Origin: Methylobacter sp. BlB1
GTDB taxonomy: Bacteria > Pseudomonadota > Gammaproteobacteria > Methylococcales > Methylomonadaceae
Length of the DNA stretch: 64,000 nt
Direction: 5' to 3'
NCBI RefSeq assembly: GCF_015476545.1
Contig: NZ_JADMKV010000001.1
Span: 186,001 to 250,000, forward strand
Below the pieces are notes generated by a model. That model made no database searches, had not been told where the DNA came from, and saw only the letters and a list, made by a program, of their open reading frames with translations. This document shows, piece after piece, positions 20,453 to 28,672 of the stretch (position 1 is its first letter; every line of letters begins with the position of its first letter). The translations under genes were made by a program, and so were the position numbers.

Positions 20453-20484
20453 CTTTTAAGCTTCTTTATAATTTTCTTCCTAAA

Positions 20485-20560
20485 GCCGATGTAGCTCAGT
20501 CGGTAGAGCAACTGATTCGTAATTAGTAGGTCGCGGGTTCGAATCCCGCCATTGGCTCCA
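20485..20560 (+). tRNA. tRNA-Thr (anticodon CGU)
   Basis: A complete cloverleaf with encoded CCA. The acceptor stem GCCGATG/CATTGGC has one G-T pair, the D arm is GCTC...GAGC, the anticodon arm is ACTGA-TTCGTAA-TTAGT with CGT as anticodon, and the T arm contains GGTTCGAATCC. The anticodon stem has a G-T wobble at its fourth pair. The gene is the integration site of the element that follows. Confidence 0.95.
20515..20560 (+). repeat. attL: 3' part of tRNA-Thr
   Basis: These 46 bases recur in direct orientation at 35110-35155 with one difference (T at 20524, C at 35119). The sequence outside the two copies is unrelated. This is the usual trace of site-specific integration into a tRNA gene. Confidence 0.92.
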
Positions 20561-20627
20561 ATTAAAACAAAGGCTTATATTGATGTATAGGCCTTTTTTA
20601 TTGACATTGTTACTTAAAAATACGTTT

Positions 20628-20649
20628 TGGTCTGGGTTGTGATCTGGGT
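20628..20649 (+). promoter_or_regulatory. Putative integrase arm-type sites, left end
   Basis: TGGTCTGGGT (20628-20637) and TGATCTGGGT (20640-20649) are direct decamers 12 bases apart, 68 bases inside attL. An equivalent pair lies inside the right end. Binding by the element's integrase is inferred. Confidence 0.5.
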
Positions 20650-20742
20650 TTGCTTCAATTCTGAAAAAATGATGTCATAACCTAATACTCAAGCTAGCTT
20701 GACGATTGGCAGTAAGACGGGATCATCTAAAGCTTGATAGGA

Positions 20743-21672
20743 TTACCTATGGCTTAGTAGTTTATTTACTTCATTGAACCAGCTTTCTCGATGCATAACT
20801 CTCTTTTTATGCAAATTACCGTTTAAGATTTCGGCTTTGGTTAGTGTAGATAAATGCTCCCAATTTTCTTCAAAAATATATGTAGCATTATTTGTTTGAT
20901 TACTTTCTAAGATGTACAGATTTTTTTCTGGAAATCCAAATATAAGATAGCCATAGAATCCTGCTTTTCCTAGTGCCACAAATTCTGGGTCATGTAAGTT
21001 TATTGATTCAAACCGCTTATCAATGACAGCCTTATTTCCGTCGGTTGTAGATTCTCTGAGTTTTTCAATAAATTGCTTCAATTCGCTCCAAGGTCTTTTG
21101 CCTTGGGGTAGAACATCCCAATGTAGCTTTCTAATAGGCGCTCTAATGATTGATTCGAGATTTTTATTCCTTATTTCACAAAAGCTAAATGCTTCTAAGA
21201 ACATATTAATTGCATGAAGTAGTTTCCTTTCATTTTCTCTTGTATATGCCAAAAAGGCCGATACAATCAATTTGGTGCCGTCATTATGTGTTGCGATACT
21301 AAGTTCTAAGGCAGGGGGCTCAATAAAAGTTCGAGGATATCTTTGATAAGGTATATCGACAATCTTTGATTTTTCTACGGTGTCATATCTACCTCGAAAC
21401 TCAGTCCACTTCCATTCCTGCTGTCGATAAGCTGTTTCCATAGGTTGGTCTTTGTGGATGATATATTGCCCATCTGAGTTAAATTCAGTGATCGGACCTA
21501 CAATAGCTGGTAAGACAGTTTCACCTGGGGCAAAATTTTCACTGAATCCAATTTCTATTGCCCTATTGACGTCGACTTGATTAAGTGGAGCAACCAAAAC
21601 AACGTCCTGGCCTTCTTCAAGGCCTTTGGTATATTTATCCAGATTTTTAATTCGTTTTTTATTGATTAGCAT
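20743..21672 (-). CDS. Unknown protein, last gene of the four-gene cassette
   Basis: 309 residues, not recognised. No signal peptide or membrane helix is evident. The sequence is mixed alpha/beta with an early aliphatic stretch (VVLVAPLNQVDV), a central region rich in aromatic residues (QQEWKWTEFRGRYDT) and a helical second half (ENERKLLHAINMFLEAFSFCEIRN). It lies 51 bases after the preceding cassette gene in the same direction and is the gene closest to attL. AT-rich codon use matches the other cassette genes and differs from the flanking chromosome. Function unknown; a role together with its three partners is inferred from layout only. Confidence 0.75.
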   Translation of the reverse strand: MLINKKRIKNLDKYTKGLEEGQDVVLVAPLNQVDVNRAIEIGFSENFAPGETVLPAIVGPITEFNSDGQYIIHKDQPMETAYRQQEWKWTEFRGRYDTVEKSKIVDIPYQRYPRTFIEPPALELSIATHNDGTKLIVSAFLAYTRENERKLLHAINMFLEAFSFCEIRNKNLESIIRAPIRKLHWDVLPQGKRPWSELKQFIEKLRESTTDGNKAVIDKRFESINLHDPEFVALGKAGFYGYLIFGFPEKNLYILESNQTNNATYIFEENWEHLSTLTKAEILNGNLHKKRVMHRESWFNEVNKLLSHR

Positions 21673-21723
21673 TTTTATTAATTCTTGTTTTTTCCAAAAG
21701 ACTTTCCTCCATGTCGTATCGTA

Positions 21724-22665
21724 TTAATCATTAACGGACGCTGACGAATCCGATAGATGATCAACAAATGTATAACGAACGTACGTTTTTAGCTCGAGAA
21801 GACTAACGCCTGCCATAGTCTTTGCAGAAATGGCCAACTTGTTAATATGAACCTGATATCTTTCAGCTAATTTTGCGCGGGTTATCTTTGTCTCTTTGGC
21901 ATTAGGATCACTAACTTCATCTTCAAAAAGATGTTTTGTTAATTTATTTTTAAAGTCTTCAGGATCTGCGTCCTCATAAGTGACCAACATTACTTCGAGT
22001 AAATAAGGGGCTGGCATTTCTCCAAGAAGCCCTTTCCATTCCTCATCAGTATATGAGCTAATGGATATATAAATGCCATATAACTGTTCATGATATTTGG
22101 TGAGCTTTTCTTTAAGCACATCCTCTATCTTTGATTTACGCAAAGCAAAATTAAAATCATCTGGAAGAGCTAAACGTGTATAACTTCTCCCCATCCAGCC
22201 TACAAAATTATCGAGCCATTTTTTCTTTGACCAACCGATTTCAATATTCTGGTCGACGTCGCGCACATGAAATTTTGGAGCAGGCAATTTTGCTAATAGA
22301 GCCCGAGGCAACCACTTACGTCTCTGTATATCAAGTTCCAGCGCTTTGATTTTCTCTTCAAATTGCACCTCAACATGAAGAATCCGAGGATCATCACCCT
22401 TGCTCATTCTAGGATGGCACTCTTCAATCTCACAAGCAGCCACGACTTCAAAAACAGGCACTTTTTCAAAATTAGAATTATAGATGTTGCAAGCTTGTGT
22501 AGTAATTATCCACCAATCAACATCTTTGCAATCTTTTAAATAATTTTGAATATCACCAGCAGATATTAGAGAGCCTTGCCACCATTTACATTTTATAATT
22601 TTATCTAGTAAAAGAGCTGAGTCTAATGGCTCAGCCAAGATCGGTTCTTTTATCAAATTCTGCAA
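21724..22665 (-). CDS. Unknown protein, third gene of the cassette
   Basis: 313 residues, cytoplasmic by composition. Residues about 52-75 read DVDWWIITTQACNIYNSNFEKV, and GRSYTRLALPDDFNFALRK follows near residue 178. I have an impression that a (S/T)Q-x-C-D/N motif followed by an R-Y-x-R-x-A-x-P-D-x-F-N motif occurs in unnamed bacterial families, but I cannot confirm a family. The C-terminus contains a possible helix-turn-helix (RAKLAERYQVHINKLAISAKT). The start overlaps the end of the HTH gene by 35 bases, a sign of translational coupling. Confidence 0.75.
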   Translation of the reverse strand: MQNLIKEPILAEPLDSALLLDKIIKCKWWQGSLISAGDIQNYLKDCKDVDWWIITTQACNIYNSNFEKVPVFEVVAACEIEECHPRMSKGDDPRILHVEVQFEEKIKALELDIQRRKWLPRALLAKLPAPKFHVRDVDQNIEIGWSKKKWLDNFVGWMGRSYTRLALPDDFNFALRKSKIEDVLKEKLTKYHEQLYGIYISISSYTDEEWKGLLGEMPAPYLLEVMLVTYEDADPEDFKNKLTKHLFEDEVSDPNAKETKITRAKLAERYQVHINKLAISAKTMAGVSLLELKTYVRYTFVDHLSDSSASVND

Positions 22666-23290
22666 GGTGAGCTTCTCCGAACTGAGGGTTTATTTTTCGC
22701 ATCGGACCAGTTGAGGCAATGATTCTACTAGACAGCTCATCCAGTTTCTCAGTAAGAGCCCTTTGCAGAGCCTCAGCATCTATATTGTCATTGCCAAATA
22801 CCATGCGGAATGATTTTCCAGAGACGGGAATATTCCACACGGCTTTTAATCTTGTTAAATCAACTTCTGGAGAAACTTCGTTCAATACATTGATAAGTAT
22901 CTCCATACGGTTTATCGCAGTACGACGTGGCTCAGTTCCTTCATACCAGTCATAGACCGTTTTACGAGTAACACCAAACAATTCGGCTAATTGAGTAATT
23001 GATAGAGCAAGGCGATCTTTTATCAAATCCAAACGCTCAGCAATAGCAACAGGCTGTGAATTAGATGTTTCTTGTGATGTTTCAGTATATTGATTATCGC
23101 TCAGCTTGACGATAACTAGTCGCCCATCGACAAACAAAACATAACCGCATTCTATTTTTGATATTTGAGTTGTTTTGTTAATATGCAATGAAGATGATGT
23201 TGTTCTTCCCCATCCAGCCAGCACATCGGCGCTAGGCTGTAATACTGTCAATGATGACAGCGCAGCATTATGGATATCCGCGGCGACCAT
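22631..23290 (-). CDS. Helix-turn-helix DNA-binding protein, second gene of the cassette
   Basis: 219 residues from ATG 23290, preferred over an in-frame ATG at 23311 because GAAAGGGGA lies ten bases upstream and the preceding stop is then only two bases away. Residues about 100-122 (ITQLAELFGVTRKTVYDWYEG) form a clear XRE/Cro-type helix-turn-helix. The N-terminal 85 residues and the C-terminal 90 residues are unrecognised. It may regulate the cassette or be a DNA-sensing component. The long extra regions make a simple repressor less certain. Confidence 0.8.
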   Translation of the reverse strand: MVAADIHNAALSSLTVLQPSADVLAGWGRTTSSSLHINKTTQISKIECGYVLFVDGRLVIVKLSDNQYTETSQETSNSQPVAIAERLDLIKDRLALSITQLAELFGVTRKTVYDWYEGTEPRRTAINRMEILINVLNEVSPEVDLTRLKAVWNIPVSGKSFRMVFGNDNIDAEALQRALTEKLDELSSRIIASTGPMRKINPQFGEAHLAEFDKRTDLG

Positions 23291-23292
23291 AG

Positions 23293-24102
23293 TTAAAATT
23301 CCCCTTTCCATGTTTTAAATGCATAATCCGTGCATACGGAATCATGCCGGAAAAATTTATTTGCGGTTTGATGTAAAACATCAAGTTGTTTCAAAACTAC
23401 ATCCTTATCCATTCGCGTAGGTGTCGTGTAAACCTTATAAGCATCTATATCTAATAGAATTCCATTTTTCAGAGTATCAAGTTTAAGCGGACTACCTGGC
23501 TCTAAGCTCATGGAAAGAGTACTGATTATGTCTTCTGGAACAGCGAGAGCATCTGGCTGGCTAGTACAACGCACTCGCAAATCATAGTCTCCAGACTTAT
23601 ACGATCCAACATAGATACATCCGACATCAGTAAATCCCGGAAAAGTAGGAGTTAATAGTCGATCAGTAATGTAATTCGCATGCTCTTCTCCGTCTTTTAT
23701 TTTTATGTGATCCACATAGCGAACACCAGTGCTTATCACATCAATAAAACGCATGTGTTTCAAGAGAATGCTTAAACATCTATCCAATACAGCTTCAAAG
23801 TCGATATAAGAAGTGTATTTCTTGGAAAAAATAAGTAGTTGATCTGGCGCTAAGTGTATGCCTAATGATCGATCACTCGATAGAAGCATCCATAAGGTCG
23901 TCACACTTTCACTTTGCATTCCAGAAATACCACCATGAGATACACTCTGAACCTGTATGGTCTGAATTAATGGAGTACAATCACGTAGCTCATCATGAAT
24001 TTCATCGATCTTTTTAGCCAGAAGTGGCCATGCAGCAAAGCGGATTGACGCCAATGTGTATACAAGTGGAGAGTTTGGAAGAATACCACTTCGATCTGTC
24101 AT
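23293..24102 (-). CDS. TIGR04255-type protein, first gene of the cassette
   Basis: 269 residues. The N-terminus NSPLVYTLASIRFAAWPLL followed by a helix matches the start I associate with the sporadically distributed TIGR04255 family (N-x-P-L-V-x-x-L-x-x-I-R-F). The family has no established function and is scattered across bacteria on accessory DNA. No membrane helix or signal. It opens the leftward operon, with the next three genes overlapping or within about 50 bases. Family assignment is from memory of the N-terminal pattern. Confidence 0.65.
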   Translation of the reverse strand: MTDRSGILPNSPLVYTLASIRFAAWPLLAKKIDEIHDELRDCTPLIQTIQVQSVSHGGISGMQSESVTTLWMLLSSDRSLGIHLAPDQLLIFSKKYTSYIDFEAVLDRCLSILLKHMRFIDVISTGVRYVDHIKIKDGEEHANYITDRLLTPTFPGFTDVGCIYVGSYKSGDYDLRVRCTSQPDALAVPEDIISTLSMSLEPGSPLKLDTLKNGILLDIDAYKVYTTPTRMDKDVVLKQLDVLHQTANKFFRHDSVCTDYAFKTWKGEF

Positions 24103-25124
24103 AACGATGACCGCCTATCTATGAATAGTTAAGTTTTTGACTACTAGTGCTGAAATAAGTATACACGTAACTAAACACTTAACATAAATTTTTCCATCAT
24201 ACCGATGAAGTTTTGATGGATAAGCAATGCAGTAATATGGCTGAAAGTCAGCAATCAAGAATTACCTTGCTGCTACAGAACTCAACAATTTTCGATGGAA
24301 ATATTTGATACTTGCCGATAATTCTTTAAAAAATAACAAAATAAAACTGACTATTCGTTTCTTAAAAAACATAAGCCTAAGAAGAATTCTTGGCTAACAA
24401 ATACAAAGAAACCTGCGCATCAATTGCGTTATTTTTTGCTTTGTGATGATTCTTCCCGCTCAAACCACTCCTCCTCGCCCGCGCTGTTTTTGCAATTTTT
24501 TTTCAAATTGAAATGAGCTTTGAATTCATAAGTGCTAATGAATCTATGAAACAGTACGGCTTAAGCTGCATCAATTCTGGGCTTAAGGCTTGCTACGTGT
24601 TAAAAAAGCGGCTGTTCTGCCAAAACCGAGTTATTCAAAAATTGCAATAATTTGAAACTAATTGCCAACATTATTACCTATTTTGCGATCAGTTTTATCA
24701 TGAATAATGGGATAAGCGTTTGTTTTATAGGGCTTTAAAAAATTCACTAAATGAATTGATGAAATTTTTTGCCTTGCTGTTTTTTACATCTAACGGCTTA
24801 AGATCACTTTCATAAAATTTTTCAATTATTTGTTTTTATTAAAAAAACAGCCGGCAATATTCACATTGGCTTATTGATTTAATTAGAAAACGCTTTGCAC
24901 AATTTGGCACTAAAGAGCAGTTGCAGATTTAATACTTGTTGCGATTCTGGATCCGCGTCTAGCCCTATCCACCCTTTTAACCAGTCTAAAGGGAATCAGT
25001 TCATCGGCTGTTTCCCTCTATCAGATTAAGCCTGTTTCATGGTGTTCGCCTTGCCAGGAAAGAGGGTTACAGTTTGCTCCCTACCCCATATAATTTTCCA
25101 AAAAAGGTTGTAAATGATTTGTCA

Positions 25125-25230
25125 TTTTGTCAGGAATTCTCTGTAGCCATTGTTTTTACTGGCTTTATTGGCTGACAAAACTATGACAAAACACTGACAA
25201 AATCTGCCAAAATGCCTTGGTTTTGTCAGG
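25125..25230. repeat. Array of TGACAAAA motifs
   Basis: Direct copies start at 25173, 25184 and 25195, exactly 11 bases apart, followed by TGCCAAAA at 25205. Inverted copies (TTTTGTCAGG) lie at 25125 and 25221. Repeats in phase with the helix suggest binding of one protein to one DNA face, such as an origin iteron array or an operator. Which protein binds is not known. Confidence 0.7.
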
Positions 25231-25307
25231 ACTGGGCTTAGCGCTCCGCTCAGACTGGTAAAATTAATCGTCCGTATCATTTAAAAAATGATTCTTTTCG
25301 CAAAAAA

Positions 25308-25334
25308 AACCGGGATAACTCCCGGTTTTTTTTA
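25308..25334 (-). terminator. Bidirectional terminator between cassette region and replication module
   Basis: AACCGGGA (25308-25315) pairs with TCCCGGTT (25320-25327) around TAAC, with an A-run on the left and a T-run on the right. It ends leftward transcription from the gene stopping at 25372. Confidence 0.85.
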
Positions 25335-25371
25335 TTTGTCGGTCATTGCTGTCAGCGGTAGATTGAATCTG

Positions 25372-25845
25372 TTATTGCGCCTTCAGAAAGTCAACGTCGC
25401 AAATTGGTGATGTGTAATCGATGACATTCAACTTTTTCAAGCGGTCGAATACAGACGATAGGTGGTCGTGCAGATTGTTGAAGGTTTTGTAATCGATAGC
25501 CTTAGTGCCGTGCGTTTTTCGATACCGATAGGCTATAAACTGCTCAGGACCTAACTGACTGGCCACCGGATTTTTAAGTTCGTCGGCCATCTGCATCAAA
25601 GCTCGCCGACGGCTGCGGCCGTCGGCCAGGTTGATTCCGTGGTAACTGTGCCAAATCTCGATCAGCTCTTTCAGTGTTCGCTTATCCGCGTTCTGTTCGT
25701 ACCGGGCTCGATGATTGGCTATATACTCATCCTCAAATATCTTGGCGGCTTCGTGTGATTCAAAACCGCCGCGCCTAATCCTGGGCATTCTTTTCCGATC
25801 AACTTGAACAAACCATTTGCCATTCTGATCTTGATTAACGGCCAC
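25372..25845 (-). CDS. N-terminal half of a P2-type phage integrase (arm and core-binding domains only)
   Basis: 157 residues. The start (MAVNQDQNGKWFVQVD) and TLKELIEIWHSYHGINLADG, followed by NPVASQLGPEQFIAYRYRK, resemble the N-terminal arm-binding and SAM-like core-binding domains of P2-family integrases. It stops at DVDFLKAQ just where the catalytic domain would begin, and a terminator follows, so no Arg-His-Arg-Tyr residues are present. It may be a truncated remnant or a small DNA-binding protein in its own right. The element's active integrase is a different gene at the other end. Confidence 0.75.
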   Translation of the reverse strand: MAVNQDQNGKWFVQVDRKRMPRIRRGGFESHEAAKIFEDEYIANHRARYEQNADKRTLKELIEIWHSYHGINLADGRSRRRALMQMADELKNPVASQLGPEQFIAYRYRKTHGTKAIDYKTFNNLHDHLSSVFDRLKKLNVIDYTSPICDVDFLKAQ

Positions 25846-25860
25846 TGTTCATCCCTCCCT

Positions 25861-26496
25861 TTATGCGCCTTCAATCATAGCGGTAATGCGCTGCTGTGCT
25901 TCGGATAAGTCGGGCAAGCCTTTATCACCAAATATTCTACAGAAAAGCGTTTTACCAATGTCCATGCTCGTCACTTTTTCTAAGTTCAATTTTTGAGAGA
26001 TATCGATAGCGAATCCGTTATCTGAACGGTTCTTCGCCACTATAGCTATGACCAGTTTTTCCAACTGATCGCCGGCTGCCAGAATCAGCGCATTGGCGGA
26101 TTGCTCAATCAAATCTTCAACAATTTTGCCTTTGACGAAATGCAATTCGTCTGTTTTACGCGATAAATCGGATTTCAAAACATTCATGGCCTTGTTTTTG
26201 TAATCCAACTCCTCCCTCAAGACTGGCAATTCACTCCGCATTTCAGCAACCATGCTTTTTTGAGCCTTAAACTCTTCTAACGTCATGGATGGCCTGATAA
26301 CCTTGCTGGGCCTTGAAAACCTAACCTCATCAATTTCTAATTGTTTTGTGATTTGTTCGATCCTTGTTTGGGTTTCGGTAATGCGCTGTTTAAGGCCTTC
26401 AATATCAGCTTGTTTATCAGTGATTGTCTGCTTCAGCTCGTTAATGCCGGCCTTATGGTTAAAATATTTAGTTTGATAATCAGTTTGTGTATTCAT
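25861..26496 (-). CDS. Coiled-coil protein, function unknown
   Basis: 211 residues. Residues about 15-60 and 78-125 are heptad-rich and charged (coiled coil), followed by a more globular C-terminal part (residues 130-211). No signal or membrane segment. It lies 15 bases upstream of the truncated integrase gene and is likely co-transcribed with it. I do not recognise a family. Confidence 0.7.
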   Translation of the reverse strand: MNTQTDYQTKYFNHKAGINELKQTITDKQADIEGLKQRITETQTRIEQITKQLEIDEVRFSRPSKVIRPSMTLEEFKAQKSMVAEMRSELPVLREELDYKNKAMNVLKSDLSRKTDELHFVKGKIVEDLIEQSANALILAAGDQLEKLVIAIVAKNRSDNGFAIDISQKLNLEKVTSMDIGKTLFCRIFGDKGLPDLSEAQQRITAMIEGA

Positions 26497-26565
26497 TGAG
26501 TTTTCTCGCTTATTTTAAATATCGTGCTGCCTGACCACCCTAGGCAGCACAGAATCAAGGTTTTA

Positions 26566-26826
26566 TTAAATGCAGTTGTATGGATTGGCTGGGCTGTTTA
26601 TTACCGATTCCAGCTCGCGCAAAGCTTGCCCAAGCTGAAAAACGTTTTGATCGCTAGGATCGGATTTAGCCGCCATTTTTTGATACTCATTTTTGATGAG
26701 CCTAAATTCATAGGTTGCAGACGAATAGTCATCCATACTAAGTTTCTTGCTAAAGCAGCCAGTTAGTTGTTTGGTCGTTTTTTGCAGCCTGGTTAAAAGC
26801 TCATTTGTTTTTTCGTCTTTGTTCAT
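26566..26826 (-). CDS. Small unknown protein of the element
   Basis: 86 residues, predicted mostly helical and cytoplasmic (MNKDEKTNELLTRLQKTTKQL at the start). It lies just left of the repeat region that precedes the ATPase gene end, and 69 bases before the coiled-coil gene. No family recognised. Same strand and AT-rich composition as its neighbours support it as a gene. Confidence 0.55.
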   Translation of the reverse strand: MNKDEKTNELLTRLQKTTKQLTGCFSKKLSMDDYSSATYEFRLIKNEYQKMAAKSDPSDQNVFQLGQALRELESVINSPANPYNCI

Positions 26827-26956
26827 AATTGTTTTCCTAACAATAAAAGTAATTAATTGACTTTATTCATCTTTTTAAATTGATTGCTTTTAGTACCTAG
26901 TGCGTTGTTTCCTCCTTGATGTTGATTTATTGTTTCTAAAGAATTGCCCGTTTTAA

Positions 26957-27063
26957 CCGCCGTAACCGCCTAAAAAGCCGAAAGCCTTATTACACAAGGG
27001 GTTGAGCGCGGGCGGATACAATTTATAACCGCCGTATTAGGGCGCTTAAATCGCCTTAAGGCG
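26957..27063. repeat. Iteron-like cluster beside the ATPase gene
   Basis: CCGCCGTAACCGCC at 26957-26970 is the exact reverse complement of a 14-bp motif found twice at 33336-33420. Partial copies follow: GGCGGAT at 27011 and ACCGCCGTA at 27028. A perfect 12-bp palindrome CGCCTTAAGGCG lies at 27052-27063. The position next to the replication genes suggests an origin element. Confidence 0.7.
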
Positions 27064-27073
27064 TTTATGGCGC

Positions 27074-28672
27074 TTATTTATTCAAGTTTTCTATCCGGTA
27101 TTCGCGGTTTCCAAAATCATATTTAATAATTTCAATACCCATCTTTCTGAAATTGGGCATCAGTCGCTTAATGGCATTATTTAAGCCCTTTGGAGATTGG
27201 GGCCATGCCTTTGAACGCACCTGTCTTTCTCCGGCAATATCTTCCAATGCAGCCATGAATTCAGTAGGTTTTCCTATCCATTTTTTACGGTCAGACATTA
27301 AAGCCATGACTGCGCTACCTATTGGAGAAGAATCAATACCCAGCTCAACAGCCAGCATTTGGTTCTTAGTGTGTGCATTGATAAAAGCGCCTTCCATATT
27401 TAAACCACGTTCACAGGCTGTTACCCATTGAACGACATCAGCCATTCTTGGTTTTTCCGTTAGCTTGATTTGGTCACGAAATTTAAGTCCCGAACTTATA
27501 GCGCGATATAAAGCCGCCTGAATTTTTGGGCGGTCCTTCTCGAATGATTGCCAGAATTCCAATTCTGATTTACGCTCCTTATTGCTTATAACAGGCAAAT
27601 TGATAATGAATGAACGGTCTGCCAGATCCGGCCTTGTGGCAATGTCATCAATACCATTGCACAAAATAGGCCTTTGCAAATCGATAAGGAACTGTTCACT
27701 ATCTGTATATAAGGCTCTAACATCTATGCCGCCACCTGTTGACAATCGGCACATACAATCAGCCAACTCAGGACTTAAACCACTTAGATTATCCAAAACA
27801 ACACAATGCGTATTAGCGGCTGATACCATTAGATCTCGGCTATCCCGCGGCGGGTTTCTGAGTAAAACGCTAGAAGGGTCAACTAATAAACGTATTACTC
27901 TGCTGGTTGTGCTTTTACCTGTCCCTTGCTCACCTTGCAGGATTAAAATTGGGTATGGTTTTACACCAGCGAGCGCACAGAAAAGCCAACCATAAACAAG
28001 CGGCAATTCTTCCTCGCAAACATTAATATATTTGCGGATCAAACCAATATCCCCGCTATCACTAGCCTGTGACAATTCCGTCATACCGTTTTTGCGGATA
28101 AACTTTACATGTGCTTCTGTCACAGTTTCCAAGCCATTGCGGTCTATTTTTACAATTTTCCTTTTACTGCATCCCTGATCGATATAAACAGTGTGGCTGT
28201 CATTATCATGAAAAACCCGGATAGCTACAGTTTTCAGTTCTCCATCATGCTTGGCGGCTGCTTCCAATGTATTAACGGCATCTGTGATTGCTGTGGCATT
28301 TGCCCCTTTTTCAATCAACTTATAAAGCCGATGCCCAAGATATTCCCGGTAATCCCGTGAGCGGATTTTATAAAGTATGCTTATGCCATCAATTTTGACT
28401 TCGGCATATGCATCTTGGTTTTCATCATGAAACAAGGCTGCTTGCTGTCCAATCTCAATTAATAAGGTTGCCTGTGATTTCTTTTTGCCATCTGAGTCAT
28501 ATAAAACAATGTCCGTATTCGCTGCCCGTGCCGCATCACTTGAGACTTTGGCTATCTCAGGCTTTTTATGCTCTTCTGCCGATGGATAAATGGCATTATC
28601 GAGATTGAATTTGGGCGCTTTTTTAGCCACCTGGGGTTTGGTTTCCGCTTGCTGGCTTGATGATCCGTTCAT
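27074..28672 (-). CDS. P-loop ATPase/putative replicative helicase of the element
   Basis: 532 residues. A low-complexity start is followed by an unrecognised domain and, near residue 260, ILQGEQGTGKSTTSRVIR (Walker A) and CVVLDNLSG (Walker B-like), then a sensor-like PILCNGIDDIATRPDLADR. This layout is seen in DUF927/SF3-like ATPases encoded with Toprim primases on integrative elements. It overlaps the primase gene by four bases, so they act together. A role in unwinding the element's origin is inferred. Confidence 0.8.
   Translation of the reverse strand: MNGSSSQQAETKPQVAKKAPKFNLDNAIYPSAEEHKKPEIAKVSSDAARAANTDIVLYDSDGKKKSQATLLIEIGQQAALFHDENQDAYAEVKIDGISILYKIRSRDYREYLGHRLYKLIEKGANATAITDAVNTLEAAAKHDGELKTVAIRVFHDNDSHTVYIDQGCSKRKIVKIDRNGLETVTEAHVKFIRKNGMTELSQASDSGDIGLIRKYINVCEEELPLVYGWLFCALAGVKPYPILILQGEQGTGKSTTSRVIRLLVDPSSVLLRNPPRDSRDLMVSAANTHCVVLDNLSGLSPELADCMCRLSTGGGIDVRALYTDSEQFLIDLQRPILCNGIDDIATRPDLADRSFIINLPVISNKERKSELEFWQSFEKDRPKIQAALYRAISSGLKFRDQIKLTEKPRMADVVQWVTACERGLNMEGAFINAHTKNQMLAVELGIDSSPIGSAVMALMSDRKKWIGKPTEFMAALEDIAGERQVRSKAWPQSPKGLNNAIKRLMPNFRKMGIEIIKYDFGNREYRIENLNK

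Larger units (their letters stand above)
24103..25371. other. Long gene-poor region in the element
   Basis: 1.27 kb, strongly AT-rich, without a credible gene. It must hold the promoter of the leftward cassette near its left end: GTTAAGT (24128) and ACTTAAC (24176) are inverted around an AGTATA (24158), the reverse of a TATACT -10 box. Toward the right end are the TGACAAAA repeats and a terminator. Two short coding-like stretches on the reverse strand (24377-24500 and about 24925-25025) could be remnants but are too short to support. Confidence 0.55.

Noticed and set aside
24377-24500. Short reverse-strand coding-like stretch (ends GKNHHKAKNNAIDAQ and onward to a stop)
   Set aside because: Only about 40 codons, bounded by a stop in a poly-A run, no start or ribosome binding site; an open frame of this size is expected by chance.
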